A stretch of 60,000 bases of DNA from assembly GCA_030704615.1 (NCBI GenBank), contig CM060733.1:14820001-14880000 (forward strand). The letters are read 5' to 3'. The stretch is from Takakia lepidozioides. Taxonomy: Eukaryota; Streptophyta; Takakiopsida; Takakiales; Takakiaceae. The notes under the pieces are model-generated. The model saw nothing but the letters and a program-made list of their open reading frames with translations. It searched no databases and was not told the DNA's origin. The translations under genes were made by a program, and so were the position numbers. Below, in pieces: positions 45,959 to 57,399 of the stretch (the first letter of the stretch is position 1; every line of letters starts with the position of its first letter).

Positions 45959-47444
45959 CTAGCCTTCCGCTGCCAAGATACACAGAAATGCAGATGCATG
46001 CCATCCGGGCACCATCTCCTCGTCCGTCTCACCATGCCACCGAGCTCCAGTGTCATCCTGCTGGCTCGTGCATGGATTGCGACTCAACCCATCTGCATTG
46101 TGATTGACCAAACCCGGTCGATACACCACCTGAAAGTCATACTCTTGAAGGATGAGTGCCCACCGTGCAAGCTTCCCCGTAAGCTTGTCTGACTCCATCA
46201 ACCACTTGAGTGGTTGGTGATCCGTGACAAGGGTGAAGAGATTGCCGTATAGATAGCACCTGAAGTGTGCCACGGCCCACACTACAGCTAAGCATTCTCC
46301 CTCATATGAGCTATACTTAGACTCTGCAACGTTGTTCGAGCGGCTAGCATAAGCCACTACGAACTCTCTTCCCTCATCGTCCACCTGTGTGAACACCGCT
46401 CCAAGCCCCAGCATGCTCCAATCTGTATGCAGCTGAAAAGGACGCCCCCTGATAGGTCGTCTCAAGATGGGCGCCGAGGTCAACCTCGCCTTGAGCTCTT
46501 GAAAAGCTTGTTCTTGCTCATCTTCCCACTGCCACTCCTGGTCCACCTTGTTCAGCTTGGTTAGAGCCTTTGCAATGGCACTAAATCCCTTAACAAACCG
46601 TCTATAATAGTTTGCTAACCCCATGAAAGCTGCAACTCGGCTCACATCCGTGGGGCGTGGAACCTGTACAATGGACTCTACCTTAGTCTGCTGTACCCCT
46701 AATCCTCCAGGATATATCATGTGACCCAGATACTCAATCTGGTTGTGGAAAAACTTGCACTTTCCCGGATGTAACTTCAATCCGTGCGCCCTCAAGCGCT
46801 CAAATACCCCCTGAAGGTGTCTCTCATGCTCTTCCACCGTAGCACTAAAGATGATGATGTCATCTATGTAGCACCGAGCAAACTCCACCCCTGCTAGAAT
46901 CCTGTCCATGACTCTCTGAAACTCTGCTGGAGCGTTCTTAAGCCCAAATGGTAAGAACCGCCACTGGTATAGGCAATCCTTCCCGTGCTCATTGATCCCC
47001 CAAAATGCCGTCTTTTGCTTATCCGCCTCCTTGATCGGCAACTGGTGATATCCGGATCGTAAATCCAACGTGCTAAAGACCTTGGCATGCCCAATGGCAT
47101 CAAAGATCTCCTCTGGTGTTAGCATGGCATACTTATCGGACTTGGTCTGACGATTTACAGGTCAGTAATCACCGCACATACGTCTCTCCATCCAATTGCC
47201 AAAGACATCTTTCTTGGCTGACATCACTGTGGCTGAAGCATACTCTCCCCCAAGATAGCTCCACCAAACCAGCCTCCCAAAGGTCCTGAGTTCTCATCTG
47301 AATCAAGGACCTCTCCATGTCACTGTATCTATAGGGTCTCCGAAAGATTGGCGTTTCAGTATCCAATTCAATGCGAATCTCTTGACCCTTCAGTGCTCCT
47401 AAGTCCTTCAAACTGAAGGCAAAACAGTTCTTGTAAGCCCTCAA
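45959..47444 (-). pseudogene. Element B reverse transcriptase and RNase H
   Basis: The N-terminal part (47444 to about 47170) reads CFAFSLKDLGALKGQEI and IFRRPYRYSDMER. After a frameshift near 47240 the main frame (47125-45959) has FSTLDLRSGYHQLPI, FLPFGLKNAPAEFQRVMD, the YIDD catalytic box, an RNase H start at HTDWSMLGLGAVF and the end of RNase H at LVNHNADGLSRN. A TAG near 47163 separates the two pieces. It copies element RNA into DNA and degrades the RNA strand. Confidence 0.9.
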
Positions 47445-47799
47445 GAACCGCCGTATACGTTGTCTCTCTCCTCCGGTGACTATAGGTCCAACATCAGGCT
47501 CCCAGTTGTCCTCCGTGACTGAAACCTTGAGTCCAGCAGGCTTAGAGGTAGAAGACGCGTCCCGTGGTTGCTATGCTACAACCTCTTGAGTAGTGACCAC
47601 TGCCTCCTCTGTCAGTGACAATGTCTCATCCTGCCCAATCATCCCATTCTTGAGGACCTCCTCAATCCGAGAAAAATCCCAAACCTGATCCATCACCGCC
47701 GCCTTGGCTGCCAACTCATTCTGAACCTCGAGCACCTCCCACGTGTGCCATGGATGCGGCCTGCACCTCATGGTCCTCACCTGCTCGCCCCCACTCGCT

Positions 47800-48960
47800 G
47801 CCTGTACCGTCTCGGTAGGCAGGGAGACCATGAAGGGAAGTGTACTCTGTACTCTGCGCTGCTCAGCCATAGCCAAGCTAATAATCCAGGTCAAGCAATT
47901 GAGATCCATTGCTTGCCCCAACACCTGACGACGTGATGCCTCAGAAAGAGATGGCACCGCCGTGGTACCAGTGGTAAAACCCATCGCTCGCTAGCGCTCG
48001 TCAGCATTGGGCTCCACTAATTGTTGCAATAATCAAGGAGTTTGTTTCCGTACCATGGCGTCCCATGGCGAAGAACCAAACCCCACACTTGACTCTACTC
48101 TCCACTAGCAAGAGGCCAGGTCCACCATCCCGAAAAGCATGGGATCCTGGGAAGCTGAGCAGTGTAGGTAATGCTGCTCGTGGTTGATTCACCTTGTTGA
48201 CCACTGCCAAAGGCGAACGGTCATCGTGTCTCACACGTTGAGACTGCCTCCCTGTGTCCAAAATGCTATCCACTGTGAGGTGTGCTGGCCGCTGCACCCC
48301 ATCAAATGCACGCTTGAGCAGTGCGGGTGGCATCAAGTTAGTCCACCATAGCCGTGGATGATGAGCTCGTGACCCCACTGCAGCTGCATCCAGCAACACT
48401 ACTGACCCAAACCACGACCGGACTTGATGTACACTGGCCATCACCCTGGCCCGAGAATCACCCATCAGTGGCACATTCTCCAAGATGTATGCTGGCGATA
48501 CAGCTTGATGAAGCTGCAAGTGGCGCAAAATCCGCACCATCTCCCAAAACAGACCCGTCCTCGAGTCTCGCAATCCATTGCCATGCCCGGCTGATGAATG
48601 CCCTTGGCAGGGTCAACCTGCCACTACCAGATCAATGGAGCCAACCTGCTCCAAATCCTGCGCCCCCAGCAACGAAATGTCTGCTGGCAAGGCTTGTTGG
48701 TATCCACGAACTGCAGACACTGGCAACAAATCAGGGTATTGCTGTACCAACTGAGCAACATGGCGCAGTGAGACGCGTCGTGCAGTCTCATCCCTCTCCA
48801 CATACAGGTAACGTCGAACTCGTACACCTGCCTACAGTATTGCAGCCAATCCAGTGCTGATCCCGCCAAACAAGTCCAGAAGACATATGCCTTCATCCGG
48901 GCACTGCCATACAAGAGGTGTGGTGTCCAATGGCGACAACTGAGGTGGTCCTAGTGCAAT
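47800..48960 (-). pseudogene. Retrotransposon-borne C5-cytosine DNA methyltransferase (DNMT)
   Basis: Motifs appear in canonical order on the minus strand: I, CLLDLFGGISTG (about 48887-48850); II-like, YLYVERDE; IV, PCQGHSSAG with the catalytic Cys codon at 48609-48607; VI, YILENVP (about 48490-48470); VIII-like, HHPRLWWTN (about 48360-48335); and IX/X, RAMGFTTGTT ... RRQVLGQAMDL (about 47984-47870). TAG at 48834-48832, TGA at 48615-48613 (just before PCQ) and a TAG with a frameshift near 48000 interrupt it; upstream the protease frame is shifted by one base. About 350 residues, which fits a bare catalytic domain. Family chemistry: SAM-dependent 5-methylcytosine formation. DNMT domains in retrotransposons are reported for dinoflagellates and charophyte algae (de Mendoza and colleagues, 2018). 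Confidence 0.88.
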
Positions 48961-49971
48961 CACCGCACTTCTCTTCTCCTGACGGTACGAAGGCCTCTAC
49001 CCAGGCTTGTTGTACCCGTCCATCAGCAGCCTGCTGCAAATCCTTGTTCGTACCCCATAATGGAGTGTGAGCAACCATAGCAGGCAACTCCGCCGTACCA
49101 TGCATATCATCCTGCTCTGCTGGAGGTGGCACATCCTCTGCATGGGCATTGCCTTCCAGCAACTCTCTAGGCCAACTAACTGCAGCTGTAAAGGCGACTA
49201 GTGTTGGCATCTTGCCTCGCTGGGCAGCCGCAATATCCCCAATGAATGTCACAGGGAGCTGTGCACGACGACCATCCCCTGACTGCCATCCAGGCCTGTA
49301 GGATGCTGACTCCTCCCAAAAGTCCAGGGTGAAGCCCATGGGATATAACATTGCCCCACCAACAAGGACATCGTAAGAGACCGCGTCTGTCACAATGGCC
49401 TTGGCTCGCATCACTGAGCCATCTACAGGATGATCTGGTTGTAGTCCAATGGCCAACTCACGCCGTGTCATGCCCCGAGCCTGCTCTGATCCTCCCAGAG
49501 ATGTCTGTATCTGAAAAGGACAAGGCTCCATATCCGCCTCCATGAGGCCCAAACCTGCAATAGCAGCTCTGCCCAACATCAGTGGCTGAGCTCCTGAGTC
49601 CAACAAGACCCGCAGTGGCCGGTACTTCTTGCCTGCGGTCCACTCAAAGTGAAAATGCCTCCCTGGTTGTCTAACAAGACAACTCCAGGTGTCACCATGG
49701 CGCGCTCAAAGGCTGGCCTAGCTGGCAACTCCGTCAACCTGGCAGCTACAGCTTGCCATGGCGCAGCCGTGGCAGTCTTGACCCTCAAATCCGAGGATCC
49801 CTCTGCCACTACACCTTCTAGTAACTCCGCAGAAGATGAAGTGACCTCCCCACTCTCGCAGAGTGTTGCTGCTAGTCTGAACACTGTAGCTGGTCTTACC
49901 CCCGGCGTCGCAATCATGGTTGCCGAGAACAGTGGGGCTTGACACACAGAGGTGGCTGCCCCCAATAACAC
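48893..49971 (-). pseudogene. Element B retropepsin-like protease region
   Basis: The aspartic protease signature is LLDSGAQPLMLGRAAI (D-S-G in place of the common D-T-G, near 49605-49560). It is followed by a beta-rich segment with VSYDVLVGGAMLYPMGFTLDF, close to the usual flap and second half. The region upstream (49971-49610) is Ala/Ser/Thr-rich linker in an adjacent frame; the join near 49600 needs a frameshift. It would cleave the element polyprotein. Confidence 0.7.
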
Positions 49972-50238
49972 ACGGCTGCACTAGGCTTGGTAGCAGGTGT
50001 CAGTGCTGCACGTGTAGCTCTCCCCAATGGCATAGTAACCTCCGCCTCGGTAACAGTCGGGCGAGAGAACTAGGTGCCATGGATGGCGTCGACACTGTCT
50101 CCGCCAATGTGAATGACTGAGGAAGCCTCGCCTGACGGCTTGCCTCCCCACGCTGTGGATCCAATTCCACCTCTGCCACTCGTGGCTCATGAACTCGTGC
50201 TGCTTCTCGAGTCACGGCTGCAGCAGACTCCACCTGCA

Positions 50239-51803
50239 CTAGTGGTAGTACTGCTCCGCACATGAATCCCATGCCTCCCATATCTCCTCCCTCAGGAATA
50301 GGAGGTGGACCATCCCGCCTGGGAGCGGTATCACCTGAGCTGTAGCCATGGCAGCGAGCCTCTGCTCTAGCTGCTGAAGCCGGTTGGCCATGTCTTGGTC
50401 AACACCCTGACCTCCGCGTCCTTGGCCATGTTGAGCTTGCCCTTGGCTTGCACCTCGTGCCCGACCACCTCGTCCTCTCTGGGCTGGTCCACCTCGCCCC
50501 CGGCCACCATTGTTCCCTTGGAACTGGCCTGGGCGCAACTCAGGGTGCAAGTCATAACACTGGGCATCTCCATGCCCATACTTGCCACAATGCCCACACT
50601 GCAAATGTGCAGGCTGTGCTTGTGCCGGCCTTCTGCCACTCTCTGGGCAATCTCTCTTGACATGGGTCCTCCACATGTCCAACATATCACCCCTGGTTGC
50701 TGTTGGCCTGCAAAAGATGCCACGGGCCTCTACACCTGAGGTCCCCTGTAAGGTCCATGGAACTTGGGTTGGGCAACCTTGCCCCCTGACCACGCTGTTG
50801 GGCAGTCCCTTGTACCTGTTGGCTGGCAGCTGCACCTCGTGCAGGCATGTCCTTGCCAAATCCAATGGTAACAACTCGCTCCTCCACCATGTTGGCTCAA
50901 TCCGCTCAGCCAGCAGAAACACATCCGCTAATGTGGGTTGGGCCGCTTGTAACAGGGTTGCATCCCGCACCCTTCTCTTGAGCTCCTTGTCCAAAATTCC
51001 ATACCAGAACTGGACTGCCTGAGCTTCAATAACCCCTTGGGTCACACTTATCAAGCGCCTCATACGAGTGTAGGCCTCTCGCAAGCTCTCACTGGATTTG
51101 CGCTGGAAGTCTTGCAAAACTTCGCAGCTTCTCTGTCCGTACACCTTGGTAGTTCCTCCGCAACTCCTGGAAGAACTCCACCACCGGGTTGAATCTAGGC
51201 ACATGTGTTGTAATTGTGGCAGAGGAGAGTAGTAGCACCTTTTGAACTGGTACCACCTGCAGAAGTGCCGGCACTACTTGTTCCACTACTAGTGCTTGTA
51301 GTTGGAGATGTTTGTGAAGCTGCTGGTGTCACCGCTGCCCTTGTGCCTCTAGTGATTGAGACATAGTTAGGTGACCAATACTCTCGCACTCCTCAATCTC
51401 CACCGCATGTCCCCGCCTAAATTCATGGTAACATCCATGGGCGGCCCCTCAAGGTGCTGGAATAGCCCCTTCCACGCCATAAAGGGCGTAAATAGTTGTG
51501 GATTGCGCATTTGCTTGCAATCACACCAACTGTCAAACTCTTGTATAAGGTCATCAAGCTGATGGTGCCCACAGCTCCAGAGTACCTACGTGGCCCCTTG
51601 GTAGCTCCATACATCTCCTCCATCGTGTCCACAACATGGCACGGAAATGACTTGCACCCTCGGCGAGAATCCTCCTGACTCCGAGTCTGAACCTTCCTCA
51701 GAAGATACTGAAGGTGAAAGTGGCCTAAACCGCACACCTTGTCTTGTGTACCCACTAGTATCGCTGGTGCTTGTACCGGCACTCCCTCAGCAGCTGGTGG
51801 CAC
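50239..51803 (-). pseudogene. Element B gag (capsid and CCHC nucleocapsid)
   Basis: The main frame (51204-50239) has a Ty3-type gag core (FQRKSSESLREAYTRMRRL, QFWYGILDKELKRRVRD, TLADVFLLAERIE) and, further on, a CCHC knuckle (CGHCGKYGHGDAQC). A Gly/Arg-rich tract follows (GRGRGGPAQRGRGGRARG). The N-terminal part (51803-51205) is broken into several frames but shows LIQEFDSWC-like helical sequence. It would form the particle and bind element RNA. An incomplete first knuckle (CWTCGG, then HVKRDCPES) precedes the intact one. Confidence 0.8.
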
Positions 51804-52099
51804 CTCCGTGATGAAAACTCACAACCCAACCGGTTGTCAACCTGTCTCTAATCCCCACTTTCTACAAGGTAAACCAACCTGTTGTGGCTACTGGTTCAAG
51901 CAGGAATAATAGGTTTCTAACGTAGACCTGTACTGCACCTGCATCCACCACAAGCACTCCTATGGTCTGCTGGTCATCAACCCAGCCTCACCATAGAAGA
52001 AACACTGGTGGTCTTGCTGGTCATCACTCCAGCCTCACCACCGACAGCATACTCTAGGATTGGCGGTGATCAAATCCGGACCAACCTCCTATGAAAACA

Positions 52100-52515
52100 A
52101 GCGCCCACACAAAGCTAACATGGCGCACAGTCAAGCATGCAGGTGTGGAGGGGATCCAAACACAAAAAAATCAAGACAACAACTCCCCCACACCAAAAAC
52201 ACTCCACAGTGTCGCTCCTGCAAGGACACCCAGCCCAAACCCGGACTGAATCTTGCCTCCACCTACGGAAAGGTTTTGGCCTACAGAGAGGGTGAAAAGA
52301 CTATGGAGAAGAGAAACTAAAGCAATCCTAACCCCAGAATGCTCTCATCCCACCACTCTCCCTCCTGTCTCTATCCACTCGCTTGTATGGCCGTGGCAAG
52401 TATCCTTCAATATCCCTCAATCAATCCTTCAAGAGCTCTTCAACATTGTCCACCAAAGCTCCTCGAAGGGTCCTCCAAGGACCCCAAAGATCCTCCAAAT
52501 ACTCCTCCAAGGGTG
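52100..52515. other. Upstream flank of element B, LTR or leader not resolved
   Basis: Pyrimidine-rich sequence with CCTCCAAGG/TCCTCAAG-like short repeats near 52440-52510. Just before it, at 51960-52045, a phrase CTGGTCATCA(A/C)(C/T)CCAGCCTCACCA occurs twice. This may be the 5' leader or LTR of element B, but no matching copy was found on the other side. Confidence 0.3.
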
Positions 52516-52523
52516 ATACATTA

Positions 52524-52812
52524 ACAGAGGTATAGTCTTAGGTTGCTAGGGTCCCTTATGTTGATGATACCTTTACAGAGGTATAGTCTTGAAAATGAGG
52601 GTTCTGTTTTTTATACTAACAGAGGTATAGTCTGAGCTGATTAGGGTTCACATATGGGATACCTCAATAGAGGTATAGTAAAATGGACAAGCTCCCGTTT
52701 GGTATACTAACAGAGGTATAGTCTCACATTAGGTTTCACATATGGTGATACCTCAACAGAGGTATAGTCAAAGGACAGCTCCTATTGGTATACTAACAGA
52801 GGTAGTAGTCTG
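52524..52812. repeat. Spaced tandem array of ACAGAGGTATAGTCT
   Basis: Seven copies of a roughly 14-bp core (A/T)ACAGAGGTATAGTCT lie near 52530, 52572, 52617, 52669, 52708, 52755 and 52797, at 40-52 bp intervals. Most are preceded by GGTATACTA or GATACCT. The intervening sequence alternates between GGTTCACATATGG-like and AAGCTCC-like spacers, so the higher-order unit is about 90 bp. Confidence 0.85.
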
Positions 52813-54607
52813 AGCATACACTACTAGGGTTTGTAATGATGAAGAGCTAGAATGCAAGTCCTTGACTTCTATGCTTCTACGCAAGCAAAAATATGGTCTC
52901 TAGGTGGTCATAAGAGGCATCTTCTTGCTCTCTTCCACCCCAATGTGCAACCAAGAGTGGTCCAACTCAACTTGAAAGTCATTGTCCACCAAATCAATCC
53001 CCCTTCTAGTCCTTGGGATTTGATTGCAAACTACCATATCTCCATGGCGAGCAAATCATGCATTTGTCTCCTCATCACTTGACAATTGCTCCAAATCAAC
53101 CCAAATTATCTCAATGTGTAGGAGCAATGCTTGTCACTTACAATAATGCTCCCCAACAATCCGCCTTGGATCCCACTCTCACGCCATATGCCTCATTTGG
53201 GGGTCTTGCCACCAATCCATCATCCATGTGCTCCCCGTGGTCATTTGAATGCATGTTTCATGACCTTTGGCCTATATGTTGCTCTCTCATCATTAACATG
53301 AATCAACACCGTCCACTTCACACACAAATGGATCTCAAAGGCCTTCACCTCGTGCTAGTTCAAGAGCTCCCCTTCTCAAACTGGAACTTACAAACTCAAG
53401 CGAGCATGCTCCACACATGCACCATTGCTTGGTTCAACTATCCACCACAAAGCTCGCACTACCAAGAGCATGAATAGCAAAGTATTGCCTCCACCTCTTG
53501 TCACATTACATAGTTAGGGCGAAGTTGCATACATTGAATGATGATTCCCTTCAAGGATTTCCCACCACATGTTCTCCAAGCCCTCCATGGCACCCTAAGC
53601 TTGGCTCCACACCACCATGATGCGAAGATTTCTTCACATGCTCCCTTTCAAAACTCTTGAGCTTCTTAGTGCTCTCCAAGTGCTTGCCTTCGTTGTCTTC
53701 AAGCCCAAGCAATATATAGCTAATGGCTTCTCTTCCACAACATCCACACTTTGAACTTGCTTAACCCTAGCTTGATAGTTGAAATGAGCACTAACAGCCT
53801 TTAGTCACTCTCCACAAGCCATGGCGCACACCATCGACTCATAATGCATACAAAGGATTCTCAAACCCTAGAATCCATGCTTCCACACACACAAGACTTC
53901 CTCCTTACAATCCTTGCAAAATCTGTGACTCAAGAGCTTTCTTTCCAAGCTCTCCAACTCCTTGTGCATGCAATACTGAGCACCTTTCCTTGCAACCACT
54001 TGCCAAGCCTTTGTGATACAAGAGCTAAATTCTCCTAGCTCTCAACCTCTTTAAAATACAAGTGCAAAACTAATCCCTACACTCCAACACTCACAAGCAT
54101 AAGTCATCTTCTTGTAGTAATAAGAGAGAGAAAATGAGAGAAGTAGAAGAAGAAATGAAAAGCTCTCAAGCATGAAGCAATTCACATGAAGAACAAGCCC
54201 TAGTTCTTCCAAGTGAAATCCACTCTATCACATAAAAGAAGTCAAGCCAAGGGGCACCTTTGCTAAAGGAATTCACCCCCCTACCAAAACCCTCATCCCA
54301 ACTCCCTCTCAATACCTAGAGCTATGGAGGTGAGAGAAGCTCATGGAGGTTCAAATACCAAGAAGATGAGCCTCCTCAACACTCACAAAGGGGGAAAACC
54401 TTCTCCATGTCTCAAGTGAGGCTCGACACCTCACTTGGCATGTGAGACCAAATGAAGTCCAACACCAACAATAAAATATAAATGTTAATATCTAAAAATG
54501 TCCTAGTTAACTAGAAGTAGGTAATTCTAGATAACATGACCAATGAAGAATATCTTTTTCATGGACACATTAAATCCACGTCCAAGGGCATGCAATACAG
54601 TTTGGGT
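52813..54607. other. Right part of the insertion into element A, unidentified
   Basis: No recognised protein. The longest frame (53013-53477, plus) has no family pattern. CTCCAA, CAAGCC and ACTC phrases recur, giving a strong strand bias toward C and A. It ends near 54607, where the element A integrase resumes. It could be a long LTR of element B or another nested element. Confidence 0.35.
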
Positions 54608-55494
54608 TGTTGCTACGGACTTTACCTGACGAAAAATGGGTGGCTCCGACCTCTGGTTGCTAAGGATAGTGATGAGGGTGGTGCAGTTCTTCTTTGATAA
54701 GGTGATACTTCGTATGGTTGCACCTCTTGAAAATCATCCACGGATCAAGGTGACAGAGTTCTGCACCAATTATGGAGATTGTTTGTTTAATTCAAACACT
54801 AAGATGCCGTTATCTGTCCTTACAATCCCCAATGCAATGGGTTTGACAGAACAATTTAACAAAAACTTATGCCAGATGCTTCGAGAAGCATGGATGGCAC
54901 TCATTGATTTGAAAGGATATTGATGTGCATATTCTGCTCTTTGCCTATAGGACTTCTATCCATGCCAGTACCAAAATCTCACCTTTTGAACGTTTGTATA
55001 GTAGGAAAGTAGAGAGAGAACTCCTTTGAATCTCTTGGCTGCAGGATATCAGCTACTGAGACTGAGAATTGGGAAGTTATTTTTGCTTTCCATGAATGCT
55101 AGACGACGTAGTTGCGTAAAACTGCAAAATCTAACATTGAATTGCCCAAGCTGATCAGGCCAAGAATTACAACGACGTGTTGTGGTATTCTAAGTCATTC
55201 AAGGTAGGCCAGTTGTTTGTGTCAAGCCCGCTTGGTAAGCAGATTTCTAAGGCAAACGAAGAATTTGATGGCCCTTACCTTATCTCTGATATTCTTCCTG
55301 GCAGGCCGGATGTCTTGCTCCCCCAGCTTGCCTCTACTCCTCACCTAGCTAGATCCATTCAGGGTTCACTGCTTGTTCCATGCACTCTTATTTTTGATCT
55401 AACCTGTTTGAATGTTGAGATTCGTCAGGTGATCTTCACCCCACAGTTAGGACAGCTTGCACTCAAACCATGGCATCTTCTTTCACTTTTTTAG
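54608..55494 (+). pseudogene. Element A integrase core and tail, third piece
   Basis: VVATDF, then shifted frames through KDSDEGGAV and FFDKVILRMVAPLENHPRIK, where the usual D-(Q/R)-G is TNYGD, so the catalytic Asp is not in its usual context. Then MGLTEQFNKNLCQML, where the usual Glu of the Asn-Gly-x-x-Glu block is Glu in GLTEQF. The tail around 55170-55310 (SKSFKVGQLFV, FDGPYLISDILPGRP) matches the usual integrase C-terminal beta domain. Multiple frameshifts make it inactive. Confidence 0.75.
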
Positions 55495-55819
55495 GAAGTC
55501 TTTGATTTCGTGCTAGTTTTCTGCCACCAATTGTGCACTTTGGGGTTTTTTTTCCTATGGGATGTTTTCCTCCACCCAGCTTGCAGAGGTTGAGGCTTTT
55601 CTTCCCTAGGTTTTTTATGCCTTGTGTGCGGGGTGTGTAGTTTGTTTTGGCTAGGCTTATTTTGGTTCTTCCTGAGCTCATCACTCACAGGAGCTCGCAG
55701 TTTCTTGTGGCCCCAGCAGGCTTCACATATGTGGAGCTGGGATTGCTTCTCACCTTTCTTTTCGACGTGGATGACTGGAGGAGGGATGCCCTCCGGATGA
55801 TTTAGGGAGGGACAGAGCA

Positions 55820-56183
55820 GGATGCCAGTATCACGATGCAGATGAACTACACCTTGCGCATGAGGATGACCTGGTGACAGCTGATGACTTTATTAGGTGT
55901 ATCTTATTCTAAACAGCTGGTTTAGGATTAGCTTAGGATGGGTCTGGGTGGGTGATCTGGCTTCTTCTATGGCTATGCTAGAGAGGCATCTGGTGGGCCT
56001 ATATGTAAGTGCCACGCAGCACTGGATTAGATTATGACCTAATACTATTTAAGCCTCACTGCCGTGGCAGTGAAGAACCCTCGCCAGTGTTAAATGAGGA
56101 ATCTGAAAACTCCAATCCGACGATCTCTATTGTAGATCTCTCATTATCGATGAGCATATATCTTTGGGATTTTGGGTTCTAAC
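55820..56183 (+). repeat. Candidate 3' LTR of element A
   Basis: It follows a purine tract (GAGGAGGGATG and GGGAGGGACAGAG near 55772-55815). It contains a TATA-like ACTATTTAAG (about 56043) followed by GCCTCACTGCCGTGGCAGTGA, a stem-loop-like inverted repeat. It ends TTGGGTTCTAACA at 56183. There is no second copy to compare, so the edges are guesses. Confidence 0.4.
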
Positions 56184-57399
56184 ACGAGCGGTACGCGGGG
56201 GTTTGTTGTAACGGGTGTACTGTTTTGTACTTGAGGTGGGTGATGAAACTGTTTGGAAAGTTGAGTCCGTGGTGTCATCTTCGTGAGATTCCGTCTTCTT
56301 GCAGGCCCCATCTATCGACTACGTTTCCCCATATAGGATTAAGTCCGGTGAGGAAAGGAAGGGGAACAAACCCATAGCGCCGGAATCAGGCCTCACAATA
56401 TCTTCGTCCATAATTGCCAGTATATTGGTGTTGGGAGAGTGAGGTAATCGCACAGTCCTGGGAACGCTTCAGAGTAGGCCCCTAAGGGGGGACGGTTTAG
56501 AGATTTAGAGAATGGGGGGGAGGAGAGTACAAGGGGAGACTAGCTTGGAAATAGTCATTGATTTTGTTGCATAAGGGTGGGATGGGGCTGCTGTCCATTG
56601 GGTTTTTAGAGAGGAAAGATTGCACATTTCTAACAGAGATCCAGATGGAGTCAAGGCTCATGTTATCACGCCATGTCAACAAAAACGTTGGGTTTGGATG
56701 CTTCCGAAAATCAGTGGAGTGAGAACATGTAGCCACTGTGGGTCTTAACTTGACAGTCCCTGTCTTTAAAAGGAGCTGGTAGCAGCCTGAGGGTAAATAA
56801 AGGAAGGAAGGAGGGGGGGCTGATGGAATGTTGTATGTGGATAAGTTGCCCGAAGTTTTTTGCAAATATGCCGTTACTTTTTACCATTTGAATCTGTCCC
56901 AGGCAATGAGCCGAGACACTGGCAGGGGAGCTGGTATGGCGGAGCCTTGTGCTGGAGGATGTTGGATGTTGGATGCTGAAGAGCCTGACTTCCCTCTGAT
57001 GATTGATGCTTTTGTTTCTCGTACGGATGCCATTTTGAGAAGCCTAGTGGAGAGGGAGGCCGCCGCCTCGAGCAGCATAGGGTCTTGATGTTCCTTCCTT
57101 CTTTTGATAGGGGGGAGTAGTGGAGACTTTGCTTTAAGGCAGAGTCCCATGCCTGGTAAGATGGAGCTGAATTTGAAAAGAGGCTGTGTAGGTGTGGGGG
57201 TGATTGGCGGTATGGTTCTGATTGAGGGATGGGTTTTAAAGAGAAAATGGTTTGAATAATAGGAGGATGCCCCAACATGTTCATGAACTCTGGCCATTCT
57301 TTCATCTTGCCTTGGAGCAGTCAGTGATCTGAGATGACCAGAAAGGCCACAAAATAACAGCTTGAAGAGGGCCGTTATCTTCCGAAACTCTGACCAAAA

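Larger units (their letters stand above)
44174..52100 (-). mobile_element. Ty3/gypsy element B with DNA methyltransferase and PHD modules
   Basis: On the minus strand the order is gag with a CCHC knuckle, protease, C5 DNA methyltransferase, reverse transcriptase/RNase H, integrase, PHD finger. It sits in the integrase of element A; the whole inserted block ends near 54607. I could not find matching LTRs: 44174-44434 and the 51.9-54.6 kb side show no obvious identity, so the borders and the upper coordinate are estimates. It is inactive as it stands, with several stops and frameshifts. Confidence 0.8.
27847..55494 (+). mobile_element. Ty3/gypsy element A, decayed and split twice by insertions
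   Basis: Three pieces belong to one plus-strand element: 27847-28543 (reverse transcriptase and the start of RNase H), 42940-44173 (rest of RNase H, integrase zinc domain) and 54608-55494 (integrase core and tail). At the first break, dropping 28544-42939 (the transposon plus one copy of the CAG duplication) gives an open RNase H frame across the junction. At the second, YIAV on the left is followed by VVATDF on the right. The order RT-RNase H-integrase defines Ty3/gypsy. No gag or protease is recognised. Confidence 0.85.

Noticed and set aside
46600-46700. Ty1/copia origin of element B
   Set aside because: Integrase follows RNase H on the coding strand, which is the Ty3/gypsy order.
52524-52812. 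CRISPR-like array
   Set aside because: The context is a plant nuclear genome, cores are only about 14 bp, and the spacers are themselves repeated.
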